Shown piece after piece: positions 1 to 7,685 of a stretch of 37,378 nucleotides of DNA. The stretch is from Syntrophomonadaceae bacterium (GTDB taxonomy: Bacteria > Bacillota > Syntrophomonadia > Syntrophomonadales > Syntrophomonadaceae), in contig JAHDSE010000159.1 in NCBI GenBank assembly GCA_018432955.1, positions 1 to 37,378 of the forward strand. Direction: 5' to 3'. The translations under genes were made by a program, and so were the position numbers. Each line of letters opens with the position of its first letter. The stretch's first letter is position 1. The notes under the pieces are model-generated. The model saw only the letters and a program-made list of their open reading frames with translations. It did not search any database and had not been told where the DNA came from.

Positions 1-100
1 ATTTACCTCTGATTATTCAATCAAATATATTTATAACTTTTTGCAGGGAAATCAACAGTGAATTTACGATTCATTTGGATTAAAGCAGGGAGGATTATTA

Positions 101-1054
101 ATGAATAGAAAGGGTAATAAGGCAGGGCAGGCCAGGCAGACCAGACTGCCGGTAACAGAAGCTGCTGAATTAATGAATTTCTTAAGGGAAAAAATGCCTG
201 AGAAAGGACGCAATAATATTAAATCATTATTGACCCACCGACAGGTTCTGGTGGATGAGCAGGTGGTTACCCAATATAATCATCCCCTGCAGATGGGGCA
301 GGAAGTTGTCATTAACTGGTCTCTGCTGAGAGCCAAAGAGCATGAAAAAGGCTTGAAAATAATTTATGAAGATCCTGCAATTATCGTTATTGACAAGCCT
401 TATGGATTATTATCCATGGCTTCAGACAAAGAAAAGGAGCGTACTGCCTATCATCAGTTAACTGATTATGTCCGTAATAATAATCCAGAAGACAGGATAT
501 TTATTGTTCATCGGCTGGATCGGGATACTTCGGGGATAATGGTGTTTGCCAAAAATGAAGAGGCCAAACATGCTATGCAGGATGCCTGGAAAGATATAGT
601 GGTAGACCGTGCATATGTGGCCGTTGTTGAGGGAAGGGTTAAGCAGCGGGAAGGGACCATCAAATCATGGTTAAAGGAGACCAGGACCAGACTGATGTAT
701 AGCAGTTACACTGAGGGAGATGGACAGGAAGCGGTAACTGATTACAAGGTACTGCAATTCAGTTCCAAATACTCTCTGCTGGCAATCAGGCTTAAAACGG
801 GGAGAAAGAATCAGATACGCGTTCATATGCAGGATATTGGACATAGCATAATAGGAGATAAAAAGTATGGCGCGCAAACAAATCCCATCGGTCGTCTGGG
901 GCTGCATGCGCATATTTTGGCCTTTTATCATCCTGTTAGCGGAGAGTTGATGCATTTTGAAACAGAACTGCCCCAAAAATTTTCACGTTTATTTAAAACA
1001 AACGTCAAAAATAATAAGGTGTCCAAGGACACAGAACGCTATGGTAAACGTTAA
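101..1054 (+). CDS. RluA-family 23S rRNA pseudouridine synthase (RluD/YlyB-like)
   Basis: Isomerises specific uridines in rRNA to pseudouridine in the cytoplasm. The 317-residue protein has an S4-like RNA-binding segment at about residues 20-75 and then the catalytic domain. The signature HRLDRDTSG is at residues 137-145, with Asp140 as the expected catalytic residue. Later family motifs such as KTGRKNQIRVH are also visible. The length is normal for RluA/RluD proteins. The ATG is preceded by AGGGAGG about nine bases upstream, which supports this start. It is a stand-alone gene on the plus strand ahead of the initiator tRNA. The family is certain. The exact target uridine, and so the rluA/rluD/ylyB assignment, cannot be decided from sequence alone. 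Confidence 0.93.
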   Translation: MNRKGNKAGQARQTRLPVTEAAELMNFLREKMPEKGRNNIKSLLTHRQVLVDEQVVTQYNHPLQMGQEVVINWSLLRAKEHEKGLKIIYEDPAIIVIDKPYGLLSMASDKEKERTAYHQLTDYVRNNNPEDRIFIVHRLDRDTSGIMVFAKNEEAKHAMQDAWKDIVVDRAYVAVVEGRVKQREGTIKSWLKETRTRLMYSSYTEGDGQEAVTDYKVLQFSSKYSLLAIRLKTGRKNQIRVHMQDIGHSIIGDKKYGAQTNPIGRLGLHAHILAFYHPVSGELMHFETELPQKFSRLFKTNVKNNKVSKDTERYGKR

Positions 1055-1184
1055 AGGCAGCCTGCATTTTGGGAGAAGATCTAAAAACTATCCGGGGACA
1101 AAAGAAGGCGATTCAATTTTCTCAAAGTGCTCATGAATGCTCCAATATTGAATACAAATAAAGGTTCTGTTATTACAATTATAT

Positions 1185-1213
1185 TTGACATAAGCTCTGA
1201 ATAACTATAGACT
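1185..1213 (+). promoter_or_regulatory. Candidate sigma-A promoter for the tRNA-fMet gene
   Basis: A perfect TTGACA lies at 1185-1190. After a 17-nt spacer comes TAGACT at 1208-1213, a weak -10 match; an alternative TATAGA at 1206-1211 gives a 15-nt spacer. The distance to the mature tRNA 5' end is about 60 nt, leaving room for a short leader removed by RNase P. The position fits, but the -10 element is poor. Confidence 0.45.
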
Positions 1214-1276
1214 AATACGGCATGGCAAATTCATATTGAATTTTTACGCTGATGCTTTGGATATTGACATGCTCAA

Positions 1277-1352
<76 letters not shown>

Positions 1353-1363
1353 TTGATGAGTAG

Positions 1364-1398
1364 AAATGCGGTTTGATAAACTATATCAAACCGCATTT
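1364..1398. terminator. Bidirectional terminator-like hairpin between tRNA-fMet and the deacetylase gene
   Basis: A perfect 15-bp inverted repeat (1364-1378 with 1384-1398) has a 5-nt loop and an A-rich start and T-rich end. It begins 12 nt after the tRNA CCA and can end the tRNA transcript. On the other strand it covers the stop codon of the deacetylase gene (1386-1388), so the last codons of that gene form part of the stem. Confidence 0.75.
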
Positions 1399-2378
1399 GT
1401 TTGCGTGACGGTAGCCTGGCTATGGGGCAGCGGAAAAGTAGAGAATACATATCCGTCGTCTTTCAGTGTTTTGATTATTCTGTCCAGGGCCTCAGTATTG
1501 CTCTGGGATACAGCATGTAAAAGGATTACTGCACCGGGATGAATATTATCTATTACATGCTGGTAGGAGTATTCTGCCCCGGGTTGATCATCCGGGTCCC
1601 AATCTTTAAAAGCCATACTCCAGAATACAGTGGAATACCCCACTTGCCTGGTTAAATCCAGGCTTTTCTCTGAATATTTACCCATAGGTGGTCTTATATA
1701 GGGCGCCATTTCAGCACCGGTTAGCTTTTCATATTCCTCAGCCACAGAGAGAATTTCTTCTTTTAAATCCTCCGAATTGCATTGGGAAAGATCAGGATGA
1801 TTCCAGGTGTGATTGGCAATCAGGTGTCCTTCTGAGTGCATGCGCTTTAGCAGTTCGGGCTGGCTCTTAATGTAATGTCCGGTTATGAAAAAGGCTGCTT
1901 TTACATTGTTGTCCCGAAGGGTATCCAGAATTTCACCTGTATAGCCTAATTCATAACCCTCATCAAAGGTCAGGTATATCCGCTTTTCTTCATTAGGTAA
2001 AACATAAAAGGCCTGATTACCTTCCAAAATTTCCTTAATCTCATTGTTAACCTCAGTAAGCTGGTGTGTCTTATTACGCAAAAAATACCAGTCACGTGAC
2101 TCTTCAGATAAATTTTCCTTTTTTTCAATGGTTTCCGGAGCAGGCTCTGCTTCGACAATATCACTGGAGTCTGAAGCAGGTTCTACTTTGATAATATCAC
2201 TGGAGTCTGAAGCAGGTTCTACTTCGACAATAGAGCTTGATAAAGCCTGTGCTTCACTTGCAGCAAATACCGGAAGCGTATTCTTATCGTCAGCGACAGC
2301 AGTGCTTTCATTTACTTCACAAGCGCTGCAAGACAATAATAGTAAAAACATTAATAATAGATAAAGTGATTTTCTCAT
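1386..2378 (-). CDS. pdaA: PdaA-like polysaccharide deacetylase (delta-lactam-biosynthetic de-N-acetylase)
   Basis: Polysaccharide deacetylase (NodB-fold), closely resembling Bacillus PdaA, which removes the N-acetyl group from muramic acid so that spore-cortex muramic delta-lactam can form. Residues 1-20 are a hydrophobic secretion signal ending in a Cys-rich LLSCSAC, possibly a weak lipobox. Residues 45-85 are a low-complexity acidic linker with a repeated 12-residue unit. The catalytic domain (about 130-325) shows TFDEG at 137-141, the zinc-type histidines of NHTWNH (His190, His194), RPPMGKYS at 229-236 and LLH near 287. The third residue of the usual TFDDG is Glu; PdaA also deviates here. 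The start was moved to the second Met because GGAGG lies six bases before it, giving 330 residues. It is divergent from the glycosidase gene. Confidence 0.85.
   Translation of the reverse strand: MRKSLYLLLMFLLLLSCSACEVNESTAVADDKNTLPVFAASEAQALSSSIVEVEPASDSSDIIKVEPASDSSDIVEAEPAPETIEKKENLSEESRDWYFLRNKTHQLTEVNNEIKEILEGNQAFYVLPNEEKRIYLTFDEGYELGYTGEILDTLRDNNVKAAFFITGHYIKSQPELLKRMHSEGHLIANHTWNHPDLSQCNSEDLKEEILSVAEEYEKLTGAEMAPYIRPPMGKYSEKSLDLTRQVGYSTVFWSMAFKDWDPDDQPGAEYSYQHVIDNIHPGAVILLHAVSQSNTEALDRIIKTLKDDGYVFSTFPLPHSQATVTQTNAV
2141..2232 (-). repeat. In-frame 36-bp tandem repeat in the PdaA linker
   Basis: Two adjacent 36-bp units (2161-2196 and 2197-2232) differ at only two positions, and a third partial unit lies at 2141-2160. 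Each unit encodes 12 residues, VEPASDSSDIIK or VEPASDSSDIVE, extending the acidic linker between the signal peptide and the catalytic domain. It is likely length-variable by slippage or recombination without loss of frame. Confidence 0.85.
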
Positions 2379-2479
2379 GTGCTGCCTCCATTTTTTACTA
2401 AGCAAATCCTCTTTCAATAATTCTTCCTATATAGATAATAGACATTATAGGACAATTTCTTTCATTTTATATTTGAGAG

Positions 2480-2643
2480 TTTTGCATAATTAAAAAATCC
2501 AACATGTCACTCTGAGCGTTAACGAAGCCACCTTAATCGTGCGCCAAGCGAACGTAGTCCCCTTGGGGGAAGCTTAAGATCCTTCGGCTTTGCCTCGGGA
2601 TGAGAGTACTAAATAATGATATGGAAAAACTAATTATGCAAAA
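2480..2643. repeat. MITE-like element with nested inverted repeats
   Basis: The 381-nt gap between two divergent genes holds a 164-bp unit bounded by a perfect 13-bp inverted repeat: TTTTGCATAATTA at 2480-2492 and its complement at 2631-2643. Inside it, 2504-2609 forms a second, imperfect inverted repeat that starts TGTCACTCTGAGCG and ends CCTCGGGATGAGAG. This resembles the widespread non-coding repeats that read TCATTCTGAGCG at one end and CTCAGGATGA at the other. No gene is present. A target-site duplication is not evident. It may be a non-autonomous transposon or a large RNA hairpin. Confidence 0.6.
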
Positions 2644-2759
2644 TCTGAAATAAAACTCAGGCATTTTATGTCGCATTGGAATTTATATTGAATAAATTTC
2701 ATATTGCGGGCAAGTAAAAGATCCTTGTTCACGTATAGTGATATATGGAGGCGATATAA

Positions 2760-5231
2760 GTGAAGGGAAAGTATTCTTCAGGAACTAGGATAAATAAATC
2801 TATATTATTACTGTTATTTATTTTTATTGTGCAATCTATGATTATTAATTGTCAGGTGGCAGAGGCAACGATAATTAATGAGCAAATAACAGAGCCAACA
2901 AAAATTCATATTATCGAAAAGCTTTATAATGAGCAGATTGCCAGAGGAATTATTTTTCAGCAAAACAAAAATAAGGATTATCAGGAACTCACAGTTAAGA
3001 ATAACAATGAGTTTATAATCACCGCAGACTTGAATGATCCAATGGTAAACATTATTTCGGGCAAAGCACAGGATAAAGTATTAAAGCTGGAAACCTTATC
3101 CGGCCAAATAGCCCGCGAACAGCTCAAAGGGCAAAATGTAGTGGCCGGTATTAATGGTGATATGTTTAATATATCTGCCGGTACCATGGATTATGGCAGT
3201 CCCCAGGGGCTTCAGGTAAAAGACGGCAAGATATTGCTGGGCTTTGATACAGTGTGGGCAGAGCCCCGCTTTCCGGTTTTTGCCATAACTAAAGATCGCC
3301 AGGCAATAATTAAATACCTGTCTTTGGATGCCAGGCTTTTTGTGGTTGAAAAGTCTTATGAGACAAAACACGGTTCAGCAAATTCACATCCTGATTTAAC
3401 CATATCGATTGATACCATTAATCGCAACAATCCGGCTGTAATGAGCAATCGGATGATTTTGCTAACACCACAGTTATCTGACAGTCCAATAGTGGGCTTT
3501 ACGGATGAGCAGGCAGTTAACGGGACGCTGACTGTTTTAAAAAACATTAGCGCTTGTGCTGATGGTTCGATCCAATTGGGTAGGGAATATGAAGCTGAAA
3601 TAGCTTCTGTGGGAGACACTTCCACTGGATTAAAAAGCATAGCTATTCCCCCTGAGGGGATGGTTCTTGCCAGTCATGGAATCAAAGCTACTTGGGTAAA
3701 GGAACATCTGCAAAAAGGAGATAAAATCAGGTTTTCCTTTAATTTGAAAGATCAAGAAGGCAATATTCTCGATCTGGAGCAAGCGGTCACTGCATGGCTT
3801 CCTCTGATTGAAAACGGACAGGCATTAACACAAAAAGAAATGCTGGAAAAAGCCAGGAATGATTGGGATGGCGGTACCGCTGTCATCAAGGCCGCAGATA
3901 AGTCAAGGGCTGCTATTGGCTATACGGCAGATAATAGGGTAATTGCTCTGGCTATTGATGGGGGTGGGGAAGCCCAGGATAGTTTTGGTATAGATCTTCC
4001 CGGGATGGCAGCGAGGATGCGGGAACTTGGCGCGGTAGCCGCTGTTAGCCTGGATGGGGGCGGCTCGACGCAAATGAATTCCCGCTTATTTGGAGAAACC
4101 GATGTGCAATTGATTAACAAGCCTTCAGATGGTAGAGAACGCCCGATAAGTAATACGATTCTTTTTAGCTCTAATGCGCCCAAAACGTTTGATATTAATG
4201 CACTAAAGGTTAACAAAGACATTATTATTTATAAAAATACTGACCATGCATTTCAATTAAGAGGGCAGGACAGCAATGGTAATCCGGCGGATTTGAGCGA
4301 GGCTGAAATCAAGTGGAGCATTAAGCCTCAGAATAACGCTTCTGATACAGAACTGAGCGGCTCAATTGATAATCATGGCCTGTTTAAAGCGGGGGGAATT
4401 CCTGCAAGTCAATATGTCTCGGCAAGTATTGGTTCAGTGGAAGGCTTAGCCAGGGTTAGAGTAGTGGATTCGGTTCATTCTCTTACTTTAACAGACAATG
4501 GGACGATTGCAATCGGCTCTAATTCCCGGAAACAATTCCAGATTGCTGCATATACAGAAGATGGGCAAGCCATCATAATTCCCAATTCGGCAGTGCAGTG
4601 GTCGGTTAGTCCAGCAAAAATCGCCAGTATTGACAACAATGGCTTATTATTAAGCAGCAGGGAAAAAGGAAACGCTACGGTAAAAGCCAAAGTGGGTGAT
4701 AAAGAAGTATCTATTAATATAGTAGTAGGACTGAATGCTCAATTAATCGATAGTTTTGAATTCAGCGACCCAGACAGCTATTACATCAATGGTTATCTTG
4801 GAGGCAATTGCCAGATTTCCACGGAGCAGGTGAAGCACGGGAATTACAGCCTGAGAGTAGACTATGATTATGCCAGCTGGGCTAAAATATATAATGGTAC
4901 CATTAATGTCATAATGGATAAAGACAAAAGAACCGACAATTATACCAGCACCATACGCCCTCGAAAACTTGGTATGTGGGTATATGGGAACGGGCAGGCA
5001 CCCTGGCTGCGTGCCACTATCAGAGACGGTAATAACAATGCACGAACACTGAACCTGGCTTCCAGTATTAACTGGGTGGGGTGGAAATATATCGAAGCGG
5101 ATATTCCTCTTGATATTCCTATGCCGGTTTCTTTAGATTATTTCTATATGGTAGAAATAGACAAGAACAAAGACCTCAAAGGAACTGTTTACTTTGACGA
5201 AATACGTTTTGTTTATTCCGATAATCAGTAA
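2760..5231 (+). CDS. Secreted phosphodiester glycosidase (NAGPA domain) with Ig-like and carbohydrate-binding-like domains
   Basis: A large exported protein (823 residues). A hydrophobic signal peptide covers about residues 12-36. A phosphodiester glycosidase (NAGPA/DUF2233) domain spans about 115-480 and shows the family motifs GINGDMFN (130-137), IDGGGE (399-404) and SLDGGGSTQ (430-438). Family members act on GlcNAc-1-P-diester or cell-wall glycopolymer linkages. Residues 480-570 and 575-660 look like bacterial Ig-like (Big_2) modules. Residues 665-823 are rich in aromatics and Gly and resemble a jelly-roll carbohydrate-binding domain. Translation starts at GTG with GGAGG nine bases upstream. 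It likely acts on the cell surface or on exopolysaccharide. The substrate is not determinable. The gene is monocistronic and divergent from pdaA, with the MITE-like element between them. Confidence 0.85.
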   Translation: MKGKYSSGTRINKSILLLLFIFIVQSMIINCQVAEATIINEQITEPTKIHIIEKLYNEQIARGIIFQQNKNKDYQELTVKNNNEFIITADLNDPMVNIISGKAQDKVLKLETLSGQIAREQLKGQNVVAGINGDMFNISAGTMDYGSPQGLQVKDGKILLGFDTVWAEPRFPVFAITKDRQAIIKYLSLDARLFVVEKSYETKHGSANSHPDLTISIDTINRNNPAVMSNRMILLTPQLSDSPIVGFTDEQAVNGTLTVLKNISACADGSIQLGREYEAEIASVGDTSTGLKSIAIPPEGMVLASHGIKATWVKEHLQKGDKIRFSFNLKDQEGNILDLEQAVTAWLPLIENGQALTQKEMLEKARNDWDGGTAVIKAADKSRAAIGYTADNRVIALAIDGGGEAQDSFGIDLPGMAARMRELGAVAAVSLDGGGSTQMNSRLFGETDVQLINKPSDGRERPISNTILFSSNAPKTFDINALKVNKDIIIYKNTDHAFQLRGQDSNGNPADLSEAEIKWSIKPQNNASDTELSGSIDNHGLFKAGGIPASQYVSASIGSVEGLARVRVVDSVHSLTLTDNGTIAIGSNSRKQFQIAAYTEDGQAIIIPNSAVQWSVSPAKIASIDNNGLLLSSREKGNATVKAKVGDKEVSINIVVGLNAQLIDSFEFSDPDSYYINGYLGGNCQISTEQVKHGNYSLRVDYDYASWAKIYNGTINVIMDKDKRTDNYTSTIRPRKLGMWVYGNGQAPWLRATIRDGNNNARTLNLASSINWVGWKYIEADIPLDIPMPVSLDYFYMVEIDKNKDLKGTVYFDEIRFVYSDNQ

Positions 5232-5250
5232 GACGCTATAAAACATTAAA

Positions 5251-5304
5251 CCACCTGCAAGCTTTGCGGGCATCAGACAGGTTTATTTATAAAGCTGCAG
5301 GTGG
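5251..5304 (-). terminator. Possible terminator stem at the 3' end of the unknown gene
   Basis: CCACCTGCAAGCTTT (5251-5265) pairs with AAAGCTGCAGGTGG (5291-5304), with one bulged base and a 25-nt loop. Read on the minus strand the stem is followed by TTTAATGTTTTA. The right arm lies in the final codons of the minus-strand gene. The position between two convergent genes fits a shared terminator, but the long loop makes it weak. Confidence 0.4.
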
Positions 5305-6094
5305 CACCAGCCGAACAATCCTTGCAGGACTGCTTGGGCACGGACAGGGGTTTTTCTTTTAGCAGGGTGCGGGCCAGGGCCAGAGCATCCTTAACCGCGT
5401 TGTTGGGACCATCGATGGCAAGCATTACTGAACCCTCTGAACCGCTTACTCCGCCGGCAGCTACAATCGTAGCTTCAACACCGAACAAAGTTTTCAGGGC
5501 ATCTATCTCGGTATATATCCGGGCAAATCCCGCGGGCAGGAGAGCTAAACCGCAGCGCTGCCCCAGGCTGTAATCCAGGCGGTTTATGCCCATCACCCGT
5601 GCAGCTGCTGTACAGGAAGGAATCATCTTTTCATGTCCAACCGGTACCAGTAACCTACAGCCGCGGGCTGCCAGAACACCGAAGGAAGCTCCCACCGTAC
5701 CTCCCACAGGATTAGCCAGCAACACCCCGGCATTACCACTGGCATCAAAGGCATTGGCTCCCTTGACAAAGACATCGTCCCGGTCAAAGTCCATTATGAA
5801 CTCATCCCAGGATATTTCCTTTGTTTTCCCGTTTTCCAGGCAGATATGGGCCAGGCGGGTATCAGGATCAGTAACACAGGGCAGCCCGCTGCTTACGATC
5901 CCAGCCGCGAAGCGGGGTTTATCCTCTGTGGACATAAACCCCAGTTCCTCAGCGATATATGAGTTGGTAGTACCCACACTAATGATTACCCGCCCATTTT
6001 TCAGGGCCTGCTGAAAGACCGGCTCGTTTATGAGCCCACGGGCAATCAAACGTTTGGCTCCTGCCGGAGACAAAGAAAATGTTGCAATCATCAT
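5273..6094 (-). CDS. Conserved protein of unknown function, divergent from the oxidoreductase operon
   Basis: I do not recognise the family with confidence. The 273-residue protein has no signal peptide or clear membrane segment, although it is rich in Ala and Gly. Conserved-looking elements are GTTNSYIAEELGF (about residues 41-53), the turn-rich GANAFDASGNAGVLLANPVGGTVG (about 112-135), and a C-terminal cysteine cluster CKDCSAGATC that could bind a metal or an Fe-S cluster. The start was set at the ATG-ATG pair because AGGAGG lies just upstream (4 or 7 nt), rather than at the longer frame. It is transcribed divergently from the 2-oxoacid:ferredoxin oxidoreductase operon across a 610-nt region, which hints at a related regulatory or redox role, but that is inference only. 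Confidence 0.8.
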   Translation of the reverse strand: MMIATFSLSPAGAKRLIARGLINEPVFQQALKNGRVIISVGTTNSYIAEELGFMSTEDKPRFAAGIVSSGLPCVTDPDTRLAHICLENGKTKEISWDEFIMDFDRDDVFVKGANAFDASGNAGVLLANPVGGTVGASFGVLAARGCRLLVPVGHEKMIPSCTAAARVMGINRLDYSLGQRCGLALLPAGFARIYTEIDALKTLFGVEATIVAAGGVSGSEGSVMLAIDGPNNAVKDALALARTLLKEKPLSVPKQSCKDCSAGATCSFINKPV

Positions 6095-6704
6095 AATACC
6101 TCCTGTCAATAAATATAATTTTATAAGCACAGGCTGCTCAAATCTCTTATGTATTATAAGGACCATCACTCGGCAAAGCCGAAGCGGCCAGGACTTCTTC
6201 TCCGGGTACGGCTGATTTCAGCTTTGTTACAATAAAGGGGGTTCACTAATGCTCAAAATGACCAACTGGGGTTTTTGATTATATTATCAATTAATATTTT
6301 ATCATGAATATTACATGCAGCATGAATATTATATAAAAGACCCTCAAGTGCACATAAAAAAAGAGGTCGGTATTAGCAGTAAACTTTGAGGTTTTAGTCT
6401 CTGCTTTTAGCTTGAAAAGCCAGGAAATATTCCGGGCATGAGAGAACGGCATCCATAACATATCTTGCTGCGGATAGAAACACCGGGGCTTCCACCATAA
6501 TTAAAAAATTTAACGTGAATTTATCTGCAAATTATTATATAATTAATTATTATGTGGTCTGACCATCAGGACACCTGCTTATCAGGAAACAGGATCATCA
6601 ATTATATATTTCCAAAAATAAGAAGCGAATTTGAAAACTGGTTTCACTGAAAGTTCAGATAATATGTACCTCTGGCAGCACCATGGAGGAATGGAGGGAA
6701 CAAT
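6095..6704. other. 610-nt divergent intergenic region
   Basis: It separates the unknown minus-strand gene from the oxidoreductase operon. I see no tRNA, riboswitch or long gene. It contains a TCGGC-AAA-GCCGA mini-hairpin near 6173, AT-rich stretches around 6270-6350 and 6495-6550 with TATAAT at 6538-6543, and an operator-like palindrome at 6555-6565. A 34-codon minus-strand frame at 6394-6498 (start MVEAPVFLSAARYVMDAV) has protein-like composition but no ribosome binding site. It may be a gene relic. Confidence 0.5.
6555..6565. promoter_or_regulatory. FadR/GntR-like operator palindrome TGGTCTGACCA
   Basis: A perfect 11-bp palindrome, TGGTC-T-GACCA, lies 140 nt upstream of the oxidoreductase operon and 12 nt after a TATAAT. 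GntR/FadR-type regulators bind TGGT-N3-ACCA cores, and FadR itself favours TGGTC-N-GACC. A second small palindrome, CAGG-ACA-CCTG, follows immediately at 6567-6577. It is a plausible acid-responsive repressor site. The regulator is not in the window. Confidence 0.4.
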
Positions 6705-7295
6705 ATGTTAGAACTAAGAATCAATGGTTTTGGCGGACAGGGCTCGGTTACCCTGGCGCACTTGTTGGCGCAGGCTGCACTGGAAAACGGTGAGCAGGGG
6801 CAGGCATTGCCTTTCTTCGGCGTGGAACGCCGCGGAGCGCCGGTGCGGGCAGCAGTGCGCATGTCCCCTACAACTATCCACGCGCATAGTCAATGCGAGC
6901 TACCGGATTTTGTGGTAGTGATGAGCGAAAAGCTTGCAGAAGCCGCGGTCAGTGAAGGCATTACTGAGGCCGGTACTGTGATCATAAATGCTCCCCACGC
7001 AGTAGCAGTGGAGAAGTATCCTACCTGGCAGGTGGATGCCGATGCCATCGCTCATGAAGCCGAATTGTTTTCGGCCGACGGGCCCTTAATCAATATTCCA
7101 CTGTTTGGTGCGATTTGCCGGGTGCTAAATATCCCGCAGAATATTATGGAACAAACCATCATCAATAAATGGCCGGGCAATAACGGCGAGCGTAATCTGG
7201 GCGCCGCTGGCAAGGCTTATAACGAGGTGAAAAAATGTGCCCCAACTTTTTTAATTGGGCAAGGCACTGTTAACAAAACAGGCGGTGGTTTCTAA
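6705..7295 (+). CDS. 2-oxoacid:ferredoxin oxidoreductase, gamma subunit
   Basis: First gene of a four-subunit ferredoxin-dependent 2-oxoacid oxidoreductase (pyruvate/2-oxoisovalerate type), which converts a 2-oxoacid plus CoA to acyl-CoA, CO2 and reduced ferredoxin. The 196-residue product has the gamma-subunit opening NGFGGQGS (residues 7-14) and the PFFGVERRGAPVRAAVR region typical of the family. This catalytic gamma domain forms part of the CoA-binding surface. GGAGG stands upstream of the ATG. The next gene (ferredoxin-like delta) follows after a 125-nt gap in which I see no terminator, so co-transcription is likely. The substrate (pyruvate, branched-chain or other) cannot be fixed from sequence. 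Confidence 0.93.
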   Translation: MLELRINGFGGQGSVTLAHLLAQAALENGEQGQALPFFGVERRGAPVRAAVRMSPTTIHAHSQCELPDFVVVMSEKLAEAAVSEGITEAGTVIINAPHAVAVEKYPTWQVDADAIAHEAELFSADGPLINIPLFGAICRVLNIPQNIMEQTIINKWPGNNGERNLGAAGKAYNEVKKCAPTFLIGQGTVNKTGGGF

Positions 7296-7420
7296 TCGCC
7301 CGTCTCGTTTCAGATATTTCTTGAAAATGCTGCAGTTTCTTCCCCAATGTTTAACCACCGTAATTCAGATTAGTGTATTGTGTGCTTCATAATTGGATTA
7401 GCGAAAGGAATGGAAAATAG

Positions 7421-7681
7421 ATGAAATCAGTTACGAAAGCCTACCGGCCCATTTCCTGGCCGATGAAGGGAGCTGGCGGCGACACCGGTTCCTGGCGAAC
7501 CCACCGTCCGGTCGTGGACCAGCAGATATGCACCAAGTGTCAATTTTGCTGGGTATATTGTCCAGAAGCGGTCATTGACCGCAATGAAATTACTATTGAT
7601 TACACTTACTGCAAGGGATGCGGCGTGTGCGCCAGAGAATGCCCAACCGGCGCAATCACCATGGTAAAGGAGGAGGAGTAG
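7421..7681 (+). CDS. 2-oxoacid:ferredoxin oxidoreductase, delta (2x[4Fe-4S] ferredoxin) subunit
   Basis: An 86-residue ferredoxin-like electron-transfer subunit. Two complete CxxCxxCxxxC motifs are visible, CTKCQFCWVYCPE (from about residue 37) and CKGCGVCARECPTG (from about residue 67). They bind two [4Fe-4S] clusters that carry electrons from the thiamine pyrophosphate site of the beta subunit to external ferredoxin. The N-terminal 35 residues, with Trp/Pro/Gly-rich SWPMKGAGGDTGSWRTHRP, are typical of PorD/VorD. A Shine-Dalgarno-like AAAGGAATGG precedes the ATG. The stop codon lies 4 nt before the alpha-subunit start, so the two are translationally linked. Confidence 0.95.
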   Translation: MKSVTKAYRPISWPMKGAGGDTGSWRTHRPVVDQQICTKCQFCWVYCPEAVIDRNEITIDYTYCKGCGVCARECPTGAITMVKEEE

Positions 7682-7685
7682 CAGT

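Noticed and set aside
671-976. Minus-strand frame inside the pseudouridine synthase gene
   Set aside because: It lies fully within a well-supported gene and has no family features.
2418-2759. Target-site duplication flanking the MITE-like element
   Set aside because: No direct repeat of more than two or three bases flanks the 13-bp terminal repeats, so insertion by transposition is not proven.
6394-6498. 34-codon minus-strand frame starting MVEAPVFLSAARYVMDAV
   Set aside because: The composition looks like protein and slightly resembles YlbF-type helices, but there is no ribosome site and the frame is very short, so it is mentioned only in the intergenic entry.
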